From positions 1-12,106 of the forward strand of contig JBNJDE010000073.1 in assembly GCA_051744605.1 (NCBI GenBank): a stretch of DNA of 12,106 nt, written 5' to 3'. Below the pieces are notes generated by a model, which saw only the letters and a list, made by a program, of their open reading frames with translations, had not been told where the DNA came from and did not search any database. Below, piece after piece: positions 5,499 through 11,720 of the stretch; positions within the stretch are counted from its first letter, which is position 1, and each line of letters opens with the position of its first letter. Source of the DNA: Halanaeroarchaeum sp051744605. Lineage in GTDB: Archaea > Halobacteriota > Halobacteria > Halobacteriales > Halobacteriaceae. The position numbers and the translations under genes are program-made.

Positions 5499-6820
5499 CT
5501 GGCGGAAGCCCATACGTCCCCCACACGGCCGAAGAGACCAGGGCGATGCTCGACGCGGTCGGCGTCGAGGACGTCGAGGACCTGTTCGACGTCCCCGAAC
5601 CCGTCCGTTTCGACGGCGACCTGGGGATCGAATCGCGAACCGAAGCCGAGACGAAGACCGAAGTGACGGGGCTCCTCTCCCGGAACGACGAGTTGACCGA
5701 GTTCCTGGGCCGCGGTCACTACGACCACTACGTCCCGAGCGTCGTCGACCGCATCTCCGGCCGCTCGGAGTTTCTGACCTCGTACACCCAGTACCAACCG
5801 GAGGTCGCGCAGGGGTTCCTGCAGGCGCTGTTCGAGTATCAGTCGATGCTGGTCGAGTTGACCGGCCTCCCCATCGCGAACGCGTCGATGTACGACGCCG
5901 CGACGGCACTCGGCGAGGCGGCGCTGCTCGCTGCACGCGTGCGTGAGACGTCGGGGTCGACCGTCCTCGTTCCCGAGTACGTTCGTGACGAGCGCGTGAG
6001 CGTCCTGGAGAACTACGGCGCCGGTGCCGACCTCGAGGTCCAGCGCGTTCCGACCGAGCAGGGGACCGTCGACGTGTCCGGACTGGTGAGTGTAGCAGAC
6101 GACGACACCCTCGTCGTCTACGCCGAGAACCCGACGACGCGCGGGACGATCGAACCCGACCTCGCCGCTATCGGCGACGTCGCCCACGACAACGATGCGC
6201 TCTTCGTCGTCGGGAGCGACCCCGTGGCCCTCTCCTTGCTCGAACGACCGGCCGACGTCGGTGCCGACGTCGTGGTCGGGGACGCGTCGGTGCTCGGGAT
6301 GCCGACGAGCTACGGGATGGGCCTGGGCCTGTTCGCGACCCGCGAGGACTTCCTCCGGCAGGTGCCGGGACGTCTCGTCGGCGCGGGCGAGGACGACGCC
6401 GGCAAGCGGGCGTACACGCTCACGCTCCAGACCCGCGAACAGCACATCAGACGCGAACGAGCCACTAGCAACATCTGTACGAACCAGGCCTGGGTGGCCC
6501 TGCGCACCGCGATGCACGTCGCGTATCTCGGGCCGGACGGGCTGCTCGAGAAGGCCGAACGCATGGTCGCCCTCGCCGACGAGGTGGCCGGGGAGTTGAA
6601 CGGCATCACCGGTGTTCGCGCACCGGTCGACGACCGGTATCACTTCCGCGAGTTCGTCGCCCACACGGACCAGCCGGCACACGCCATCGTCGACGACCTC
6701 GAAGCGAAGGGGTTCGCCGTCCACGAGGTCGGCGAACACGAGGTCCAGGTGTGCGTGACCGAGACGAACGCGGGGTCGGTCGCCGGCCTCGTCGACGCGT
6801 TCCAGGAGGTGGCACGATGA
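5495..6820 (+). CDS. gcvPA: Glycine dehydrogenase (decarboxylating) subunit 1, P protein alpha half
   Basis: This 441-residue protein corresponds to the N-terminal half of the single-chain P protein. Archaea and many Gram-positive bacteria split the P protein into two genes. Diagnostic stretches are GRGHYDHYVP (72-81), YTQYQPEVAQG (97-107), ELTGLPIANASMYD (121-134) and, later, TSNICTNQAW. The PLP-binding lysine is not expected here; it is in gcvPB. With the other half it decarboxylates glycine and passes the aminomethyl group to lipoyl GcvH. Its ATG lies within the gcvH stop (ATGA, 4-nt overlap), and its own TGA overlaps the gcvPB ATG by 4 nt, which favours equal synthesis of the two halves. 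Only a weak ribosome-binding sequence precedes it, consistent with translational coupling. Length is typical (about 440-450). Confidence 0.97.
   Translation: MTGGSPYVPHTAEETRAMLDAVGVEDVEDLFDVPEPVRFDGDLGIESRTEAETKTEVTGLLSRNDELTEFLGRGHYDHYVPSVVDRISGRSEFLTSYTQYQPEVAQGFLQALFEYQSMLVELTGLPIANASMYDAATALGEAALLAARVRETSGSTVLVPEYVRDERVSVLENYGAGADLEVQRVPTEQGTVDVSGLVSVADDDTLVVYAENPTTRGTIEPDLAAIGDVAHDNDALFVVGSDPVALSLLERPADVGADVVVGDASVLGMPTSYGMGLGLFATREDFLRQVPGRLVGAGEDDAGKRAYTLTLQTREQHIRRERATSNICTNQAWVALRTAMHVAYLGPDGLLEKAERMVALADEVAGELNGITGVRAPVDDRYHFREFVAHTDQPAHAIVDDLEAKGFAVHEVGEHEVQVCVTETNAGSVAGLVDAFQEVAR
6805..6810 (+). promoter_or_regulatory. Ribosome-binding site that fixes the gcvPB start
   Basis: GGAGGT within the end of gcvPA is 6 nt upstream of ATG 6817. 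It decides the start against longer in-frame readings upstream. Confidence 0.65.
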
Positions 6821-8241
6821 CCCAGCACTACGACCAGGCACGATGGAGCGAGGCCGGAGGGGAGACCTACGAACCGCTGCTCTCGGAGAAGGGCGAGAAG
6901 ACCGTCGAGGTCGAGGACTCGGTGCTACCAGACGATCTCACTCGTGACTCGCTGTCGCTGCCGGAGGTCTCCGAGCCCGAACTCTCCCGACACTACGTCC
7001 GGCTGTCCCAGCAGAACTACGGCGTGGAGAGCGGCCCGTACCCGCTCGGATCCTGTACGATGAAGTACAACCCGCCGGTCACGGAGGACGTGGCCGCGGT
7101 CGACGACGCCCTCGTTCACCCGGACCGGTCGCCGGAGAGCACCCAGGGGACGCTGGCACTCATGTATCGCCTCCAGGACTACCTCGCCCGGATCGGTGGC
7201 GTCGACGCGGTGACGCTCCAGCCGCCTGCGGGGGCCGCCGGCGAGTTCACCGGCATCCGCATCGCCGCCGCCTACCACGAGGCGAACGGCGACGACGGTC
7301 GAACGGAAGTGGTCGTCCCGGACTCCGCTCACGGCACGAACCCCGCGAGCGCGGCGATGGCCGGATACGACGTCGTCGAGATACCGAGCGAGGACGGGCG
7401 GGTCGACCTCGACGCACTCGAGGCCGCGGTCGGCGACGAGACGGCCGCGTTCATGCTCACGAATCCGAACACGCTGGGGCTCTTCGAGCGCGACATCGAG
7501 GCCATCGCCGACGTCGTCCACGACGCCGGCGCGCTGTTGTACTACGACGGCGCGAACCTCAACGCACTCCTCGGTCGCGTCCGCCCGGGCGACATGGGCT
7601 TCGACATCATGCATTACAACGTCCACAAGACGTTTGCGACCCCACACGGGGGCGGTGGCCCTGGTGCGGGGCCCGTCGGAGTCGTCGACGAACTCGCCGA
7701 GTTCCTGCCGGACCCCCACGTCCGCGAGTCCAACGGCGGGTTCGAACTGTACACGCCCGAGCAGTCCATCGGCAAGGTCCACGGCTTCGCGGGCAACTGG
7801 CTGGTGCTCGTCAAGGCGTACGCGTATATCGCTCGCCTCGGCGAGGCGGGACTCCTAGATACGAGCGCGACCGCTGTGTTGAACGCCAACTACCTCGCCT
7901 CCCAGATCGACCTGGACGTGCCCTACGAGCCCTTCCACCACGAGTTCGTCGCGAGCGCTGGCGAGCGGGACGCCGCCGACCTCGCGAAACGGATGCTCGA
8001 TTACGGCGTCCATCCGCCGACGACGAAGTGGCCGGATATCGTCGAGGAGGCCCTCATGACCGAACCGACGGAGAGCGAGAGCAAGCGGACGCTCGACCAG
8101 CTAGCCGAGGCCTTCGACGCGGCCGCTGCGGACGACGACGCCACCCTCGAGTCGGCGCCGAACCGGACGACCGCTCGGCGCATCGACCAGACGTCGGCGG
8201 CGCGAAATCCCCGACTCTCCTGGCACGCGCTCGACGACTAA
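6817..8241 (+). CDS. gcvPB: Glycine dehydrogenase (decarboxylating) subunit 2, P protein beta half
   Basis: This 474-residue protein is the PLP-bearing half of the glycine decarboxylase. The cofactor lysine is Lys271 in NVHKTFATPHGGGGPG. Other conserved parts are YPLGSCTMKYNP near residue 75-86, LQPPAGAAGE (134-143), DSAHGTNPASA (169-179) and YYDGANLNA (242-250), where Asp244 should contact the PLP ring nitrogen. The ATG at 6817 is chosen over upstream in-frame codons because a GGAGGT ribosome-binding site (6805-6810) lies 6 nt before it and the family N-terminus begins there; this gives the ATGA overlap with gcvPA. The length is normal for the subunit. Its TAA stop overlaps the stop of the oppositely oriented winged-helix gene (overlap 8238-8241). 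It is the last gene of the operon. No L-protein gene follows, so dihydrolipoyl dehydrogenase must come from elsewhere, perhaps shared with an oxoacid dehydrogenase complex. Confidence 0.97.
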   Translation: MTQHYDQARWSEAGGETYEPLLSEKGEKTVEVEDSVLPDDLTRDSLSLPEVSEPELSRHYVRLSQQNYGVESGPYPLGSCTMKYNPPVTEDVAAVDDALVHPDRSPESTQGTLALMYRLQDYLARIGGVDAVTLQPPAGAAGEFTGIRIAAAYHEANGDDGRTEVVVPDSAHGTNPASAAMAGYDVVEIPSEDGRVDLDALEAAVGDETAAFMLTNPNTLGLFERDIEAIADVVHDAGALLYYDGANLNALLGRVRPGDMGFDIMHYNVHKTFATPHGGGGPGAGPVGVVDELAEFLPDPHVRESNGGFELYTPEQSIGKVHGFAGNWLVLVKAYAYIARLGEAGLLDTSATAVLNANYLASQIDLDVPYEPFHHEFVASAGERDAADLAKRMLDYGVHPPTTKWPDIVEEALMTEPTESESKRTLDQLAEAFDAAAADDDATLESAPNRTTARRIDQTSAARNPRLSWHALDD

Positions 8242-8555
8242 CCGACGGACACCTCGTCTTCGACCCGTTCGACCCCATCGACGGGGCGGTACTGTCGCAT
8301 CCTCGCATCCGGGAGGTACACCTCCTCGGTGACGACCGCCGCGTCCGTGAGGATGGAGAGTGCGTGCCGCGTGGTGCGCTTGGTCAGTCTCGTCCGGTCT
8401 CTGAGTTGTGACTGCGTGAGTGGCGCGTCGTACTCGAGAACCTTGAAGACCAATTTGGCACTCGGGGGCAGCTCCGCGAGACTATCGGTGGGCGATTCGG
8501 CTGCGGGATCGGCAAAAACGGTCACCGGCGTCTGCCATGTCTCCGACCAGCCCAC
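8238..8555 (-). CDS. Small winged-helix (MarR-like) DNA-binding protein
   Basis: This 105-residue (or 95-residue) product is almost entirely one winged-helix domain. LPPSAKLVFKVLEYDAPLTQ starts helix 1, LRDRTRLTKRTTRHALSIL is the helix-turn-helix with the recognition helix, and VVTEEVYLPDARMRQYRPV is the wing. Haloarchaeal genomes hold many such single-domain proteins annotated as MarR-like or TrmB-like regulators; targets are generally unknown. The start is uncertain. GTG 8555 retains the SETW segment that I recall from relatives. A TAAATA element (8561-8566, minus strand) predicts transcription starting near 8537, which would instead favour GTG 8525. ATG 8538 is out of frame and quickly hits a stop. 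The 3' end overlaps the gcvPB stop on the opposite strand by 4 nt. Regulation of the gcv operon is possible from position but not shown. Confidence 0.8.
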   Translation of the reverse strand: MGWSETWQTPVTVFADPAAESPTDSLAELPPSAKLVFKVLEYDAPLTQSQLRDRTRLTKRTTRHALSILTDAAVVTEEVYLPDARMRQYRPVDGVERVEDEVSVG

Positions 8556-8560
8556 GCACG

Positions 8561-8566
8561 TATTTA
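8561..8566 (-). promoter_or_regulatory. TATA-like element for the small winged-helix gene
   Basis: TAAATA on the minus strand predicts transcription starting near 8537. That lies downstream of GTG 8555 and upstream of GTG 8525, so the element bears on which start is used. A second AT-rich run, GGAAAATCC, lies just upstream at about 8569-8577. Confidence 0.4.
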
Positions 8567-8607
8567 GGGATTTTCCTCCCGACAGGGACGGCCTCGTTCC
8601 GGCCGGG

Positions 8608-8979
8608 TCAGTCGGCGACCTGTGCGGTCCCGATGGGTTCCGTGAGGTTCTCCGTGCCCCAGGTCTGCATCTCGTCGATGATGCCCTGGGTCGACTCGCC
8701 CCGAGGGGTCAACGAGTAGGCCACCCGGAAGGGCTTCTCGCTTACCACCTCGCGGTTCACGAGGGTGTACTCTTCGAGGTCGTCCAGGTTGTCCGAGAGG
8801 ACCTTGCTCGAGATGCCGTCGACGGCCTCTTTCAGCTCGTTGAACCCCATCGGCCCCTCGTTCAGCAAGCGGTGGATGATGACCGGATGCCACTTCTTGC
8901 ACAGCAGTTTCGCCGTCGCCTGGATCGGACACCACTCCTCGCCGGCGCAGTGGACGCCGAGTTTTTCGTCCGTCGTCAT
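8608..8979 (-). CDS. HxlR-family winged-helix transcriptional regulator
   Basis: The 123-residue protein has the HxlR pattern: a cysteine next to proline in CPIQATAKLLCKKWHPVII (17-35), then LLNEGPMGFNELKEAVDGIS, the recognition helix in SSKVLSDNLDDLEE, and the wing ending in YSLTPRGE. HxlR proteins are dimeric DNA-binding regulators, several of which respond to electrophiles or oxidants through the N-terminal Cys. Here Cys17 is at that position, with further cysteines at 11 and 27, so thiol-based sensing is a plausible inference. ATG 8979 is chosen over longer in-frame extensions because a TATAAA element (minus strand, 9004-9009) is centred 27 nt upstream, a clear leaderless promoter. The gene is divergent from tupA and shares its control region, so cross-regulation of the transporter is possible. 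The target cannot be read from the sequence. Confidence 0.92.
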   Translation of the reverse strand: MTTDEKLGVHCAGEEWCPIQATAKLLCKKWHPVIIHRLLNEGPMGFNELKEAVDGISSKVLSDNLDDLEEYTLVNREVVSEKPFRVAYSLTPRGESTQGIIDEMQTWGTENLTEPIGTAQVAD

Positions 8980-9003
8980 ACTTTCACCAACGGGCGTCTT
9001 CGG

Positions 9004-9009
9004 TTTATA
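9004..9009 (-). promoter_or_regulatory. TATA box for the HxlR-family gene
   Basis: On the minus strand this reads TATAAA, a consensus archaeal TATA box. It is centred about 27 nt before ATG 8979, giving a leaderless transcript. It is the best promoter match in the window. Confidence 0.65.
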
Positions 9010-9102
9010 CTTACCTACCAACAGCCGGTATCCACATGCAACTCCATATCCTCGCGACCGTCGGCCGTCGACCACCTCATAGGATGTGCGCCTGTCTGGT
9101 TA

Positions 9103-9119
9103 CGTTCGTGGCACGTACG
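9103..9119. repeat. 17-bp imperfect palindrome in the HxlR/tupA control region
   Basis: Arms CGTTCGTG and CACGTACG flank a central G; seven of eight pairs match. It lies near the middle of the 273-nt gap between the divergent HxlR and tupA starts, about 95 nt upstream of the HxlR TATA box and 105 nt upstream of the tupA one. Its size and symmetry suit a dimeric winged-helix regulator such as HxlR or ModE. Which protein binds is not known. Confidence 0.4.
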
Positions 9120-9196
9120 ATTGCCTCTGATCTGCTGGATAGCTGGGGCGATCGCCGGTACATGGGCGAACGGATACTCGAGGCGTATCATCGACC

Positions 9197-9214
9197 GTAA
9201 CGACGAACGGTTAC
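9197..9214. repeat. Inverted repeat just upstream of the tupA TATA element
   Basis: GTAAC (9197-9201) and GTTAC (9210-9214) form a 5-bp dyad with an 8-nt spacer, ending 9 nt before the tupA TATA element. Another GGTTAC is at 9098-9103, making a direct repeat with the right arm (9209-9214). This is the position expected for a tungstate-responsive operator, but the arms are short. Confidence 0.3.
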
Positions 9215-9223
9215 TTTTCATCG

Positions 9224-9233
9224 AAATATATTT
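9224..9233 (+). promoter_or_regulatory. TATA box for the tup operon
   Basis: AAATATATTT, itself a palindrome, is the most AT-rich run in the window. Its centre is 24-25 nt before ATG 9253 and 30-31 nt before ATG 9259, so the transcript should start at or a few bases from the tupA start codon. The rest of the 8980-9252 gap holds the HxlR TATA box, two dyads and no convincing gene. Confidence 0.6.
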
Positions 9234-9252
9234 GGGGGATTCGCCCGTCGAT

Positions 9253-10185
9253 ATGTCTATGTCGATACAACGACGCCAGTTCGTCACGGCCCTGGGAGCC
9301 GGCGCCATCGCCGGTCTGGCCGGCTGTTCGGGCGTCCTCGGTCGGGAGGCGGATCGACCGGGCGTCGTAGGCGAGACGCTGACGTTGACGACGACCACGA
9401 GCACATACGATACCGGGTTGCTCGACGTGCTCAACGCCCCCTTCGAGGACATGTACGGGGTCACCGTGGATTCCATCGCCCGGGGGACCGGTGCGGCCCT
9501 GGAAACCGCCCGGAGTGGCGACTCGGACGTGGTGATGGTCCACGCGCGGTCGCTCGAAGACGAGTTCCTCTCGGAGGGATTCGGCATCAACCGGCGGGAT
9601 CTCATGTTCAACGACTTCGTGATCGTCGGGCCATCGTCCGATCCAGCGGGCATCGACTCCCTGGGATCCGCCACCGATGCAGTCGCGACCGTCGCCGACC
9701 AGGGGGCGATATTCGTCTCTCGGGGGGACAACTCCGGCACGCATACGAAGGAACTCGCCATCTGGGAGGCGGCGGGCGTCGACCCAGGAGGCGAGTGGTA
9801 TCACGAGGCCGGCCAGGGCATGGGCGAGGTGCTGAACGTCGCCAACGAGCAGGGGGCGTACACCCTCGCCGACCGGGGAACCTACCTGTCACAGCGATCC
9901 GAACTCGACCTCGATATCCTGGTCCAGGGTCCGATCGAGGGCGGGCCCGAGCGCCTCGCCAACCCGTACGGCGTCCTGGCCGTCAACCCGGCCGTTCACG
10001 AGAACGTCAATTACGACCTCGCGATGGCCTACATCGGCTACGTAACGAGCCCCGACGCACAGCAGCGAATCGAGCAGTACGAGGTCGACGGGGAGCAGTT
10101 GTTCTATCCCAGGGCCGTCTCGGATGACCCGAATCTCCAGCAATACGTGCCCCAGGGGTGGCGCGAGGGTACTGCGGACACGTGA
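9253..10185 (+). CDS. tupA: Tungstate-type ABC transporter substrate-binding lipoprotein (TupA-like)
   Basis: This 310-residue protein carries a twin-arginine signal (QRRQFV, Arg7/Arg8) and lipobox LAGC with Cys25, so it should be exported folded and lipid-anchored. The mature part shows TupA-family landmarks: LTTTTSTYDTGLLDVL (45-60), whose Thr/Ser run binds oxyanion in this family, then FNDFVIVGPSSDPAG, SRGDNSGTHTKE (156-167), a GQGMGEVL segment, YTLADRGTYL and ANPYGVLAVNP. Known TupA proteins bind tungstate very selectively over molybdate. Here the specificity is inferred from family likeness, and molybdate cannot be excluded. The reading frame stays open far upstream, but the start is placed at ATG 9253 (ATG 9259 is an alternative), because AAATATATTT at 9224-9233 fits a leaderless promoter and the signal peptide begins there. 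Its TGA overlaps the tupB GTG by 4 nt. Confidence 0.93.
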   Translation: MSMSIQRRQFVTALGAGAIAGLAGCSGVLGREADRPGVVGETLTLTTTTSTYDTGLLDVLNAPFEDMYGVTVDSIARGTGAALETARSGDSDVVMVHARSLEDEFLSEGFGINRRDLMFNDFVIVGPSSDPAGIDSLGSATDAVATVADQGAIFVSRGDNSGTHTKELAIWEAAGVDPGGEWYHEAGQGMGEVLNVANEQGAYTLADRGTYLSQRSELDLDILVQGPIEGGPERLANPYGVLAVNPAVHENVNYDLAMAYIGYVTSPDAQQRIEQYEVDGEQLFYPRAVSDDPNLQQYVPQGWREGTADT

Positions 10186-10910
10186 CCGTGCTCGTCGAAC
10201 CATTCGCTTCCGCCTGCCTGCCGCTGCTCGTCGAGTTCTCCTTCGACGCGGTCTATCTCAGGAGTATCATCAGGGTCTCGCTGTACGTTAGCGTCGTCGC
10301 CGTCCTCCTGAGCACCGTGGTGAGTCTCCCAATCGCGATGGCGGTCGGGTTCTCCGAGTTCCCCGGCAAGCAGTTCGTCACCGCTGTCATCAACACCGGG
10401 ATGGGCTTTCCCAGCGTCGTCGTGGGCCTGCTGGTGCTGTTCGCCGTCTCGAATCAGGGGCCACTCGGATCGCTCGGCCTGGTGTTCACGAAGGAGGCGA
10501 TGATCATCTCGCAGTTCGTCCTTGCGACACCGCCGATCACCGCCATCAGCCTGGCTGCCATCACTGGCGTGGATCGGAACCTCCGAGACGCCGCCCACGT
10601 CCTGGGTGGCACGAACCTGGACGTCGCGCTCGTCACGATCAAGCAGGCGCGATACGGCATCGCGACGGCGGTGCTCGCGGGGTTCGGGCGCGCCATCAGC
10701 GAGGTCGGATCAGTCCTCATCGTTGGTGGCAACATCGCCGGGGTCGACGGCGTCTCAAAGACCCGAACGTTGACGACCGCCATCCAGCTCGAGGCCCGTC
10801 AGGGTCGATACGAGACGGCGATGGCGCTCGGTGCCGTCCTGGTCGTCCTCGTCCTCGTCGTCAATGGTCTCGTGATACGGCTGGGTGACGATGAGGTGAC
10901 CCACCGATGA
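10182..10910 (+). CDS. tupB: Tungstate-type ABC transporter permease (TupB-like)
   Basis: This 242-residue membrane protein has about five hydrophobic segments (roughly 29-56, 66-90, 106-128, 160-184 and 213-234). The cytoplasmic loop carries an EAA-like sequence, RDAAHVLGGTN (135-145), that would dock on the ATPase. The stretch GFGRAISEVGSVLIVGGNI (167-185), followed by TRTLTTAIQLEARQGRYETAMALG (194-217), is characteristic of TupB/WtpB-type oxyanion permeases. The start is set at GTG 10182, whose bases overlap the tupA TGA (GTGA, 4-nt overlap); GTG 10158 and GTG 10188 are in-frame alternatives. The downstream ATGA overlap with tupC supports one operon. The permease would work as a homodimer with TupC. 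Length is close to the usual 230-270 residues. Confidence 0.93.
   Translation: MTVLVEPFASACLPLLVEFSFDAVYLRSIIRVSLYVSVVAVLLSTVVSLPIAMAVGFSEFPGKQFVTAVINTGMGFPSVVVGLLVLFAVSNQGPLGSLGLVFTKEAMIISQFVLATPPITAISLAAITGVDRNLRDAAHVLGGTNLDVALVTIKQARYGIATAVLAGFGRAISEVGSVLIVGGNIAGVDGVSKTRTLTTAIQLEARQGRYETAMALGAVLVVLVLVVNGLVIRLGDDEVTHR
10893..10899 (+). promoter_or_regulatory. Ribosome-binding site of tupC
   Basis: GAGGTGA at the end of tupB lies 7 nt before ATG 10907. It is a near-complete match to the anti-Shine-Dalgarno complement and supports the ATGA-overlap start. Confidence 0.6.
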
Positions 10911-11671
10911 TACGGGCGCGGAACGTCTCGCAATCGTTCGGGAACGAGGTGGTGCTCGAAACGCTCTCCCTCTCGGTCGAGCCAGGGGAGGTCGTCGCCG
11001 TCATCGGTCCGTCGGGCGTCGGGAAGACGACGCTACTCCGTATCCTCGCGCTCACGCGCGAACCCGATGCTGGTGGGGTCGACGTCCACGACGTCGACGC
11101 CTGGCGAAGCGACGAAACGGGTCGATTGGACCTGCGGCGACGAATCGGGATGGTGTTCCAGGCGGCGAGTCTGTTCGATGCTTCCGTCGCGCGGAACGTC
11201 GAGTACGGGCTTCGCGTCCGAAGATCGTGGACCGATCGTATCCGCGACGAGCTGCAGTCGTTCGTGGGGGCCAGGGAGCCCTCCGATGCGGTCGAAACGG
11301 CGCTGGAGATCGTCGGCCTGGCGGACCGGGCAGACCAGCACGTCACTGCGCTGTCGGGTGGCGAGGCTCAGCGCGTCTCCTTCGCGCGTGCGATTGCGTA
11401 CGAACCCGATGTCCTCCTCCTCGACGAACCGACGTCGGATCTGGACCCGCGGAACACCGCCATCATCGAGGACGCGATGACCGAAGCCAGCGACCGGGGG
11501 ATGGGCGTGGTCGTCGCCACGCACGACATGCACCAGGCCGAGCGCGTCGCCGACCGCGTCGCGGTGTTGCTCGGTGGCGACTTCACCGAGGTCGGGCCAA
11601 CCGCTCGGATCTTCGAGGATCCCGAGGACGGCCGGACCCGGAAATTCATCGACGGGGAACTGGTATATTGA
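10907..11671 (+). CDS. tupC: Tungstate-type ABC transporter ATP-binding protein (TupC-like)
   Basis: This 254-residue ATPase is complete. It has Walker A GPSGVGKTT (34-42), the Q-loop Gln85 in MVFQAASLF, signature LSGGEAQ (149-155), Walker B DVLLLDEPT with Asp173 and catalytic Glu174, and the H-loop His206 in VVATHDMHQAERV. It hydrolyses ATP at the inner face of the membrane to drive TupB. There is no C-terminal TOBE domain, unlike many ModC/WtpC ATPases. Oxyanion sensing therefore probably sits in the separate ModE-like protein encoded next. The ATG lies in the tupB stop (ATGA), and GAGGTGA at 10893-10899, a strong match to the archaeal ribosome-binding site, stands 7 nt upstream. Substrate specificity is inferred from the neighbouring TupA and TupB, since the ATPase alone would not reveal it. 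Confidence 0.94.
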   Translation: MIRARNVSQSFGNEVVLETLSLSVEPGEVVAVIGPSGVGKTTLLRILALTREPDAGGVDVHDVDAWRSDETGRLDLRRRIGMVFQAASLFDASVARNVEYGLRVRRSWTDRIRDELQSFVGAREPSDAVETALEIVGLADRADQHVTALSGGEAQRVSFARAIAYEPDVLLLDEPTSDLDPRNTAIIEDAMTEASDRGMGVVVATHDMHQAERVADRVAVLLGGDFTEVGPTARIFEDPEDGRTRKFIDGELVY

Positions 11672-11720
11672 CCCGAACTGAACTCCTTCGAGGCGGACGA
11701 TCGGGGTGTCGTTTGCTCCC

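Noticed and set aside
5402..6841. 479-codon open frame on the minus strand, antisense to gcvPA
   Set aside because: It mirrors the codon bias of gcvPA and has no domain, promoter or ribosome-binding site of its own.
8589..8605. CGGCC/GGCCG hairpin after the HxlR stop, possible terminator
   Set aside because: The stem is only 5 bp, in GC-rich DNA, and no T-run follows it on the minus strand, so terminator function is not supported.
9084..9200. 38-codon small frame in the HxlR/tupA gap starting MCACLVTFVART
   Set aside because: It has no ribosome-binding site or promoter, overlaps the candidate operators and matches no family I know. Conservation data would be needed.
8329..9252. In-frame upstream extension of tupA by 308 codons
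   Set aside because: The extension is antisense to two regulator genes and crosses the tupA TATA element. The twin-arginine signal peptide begins at 9253, so the extension is chance readthrough.
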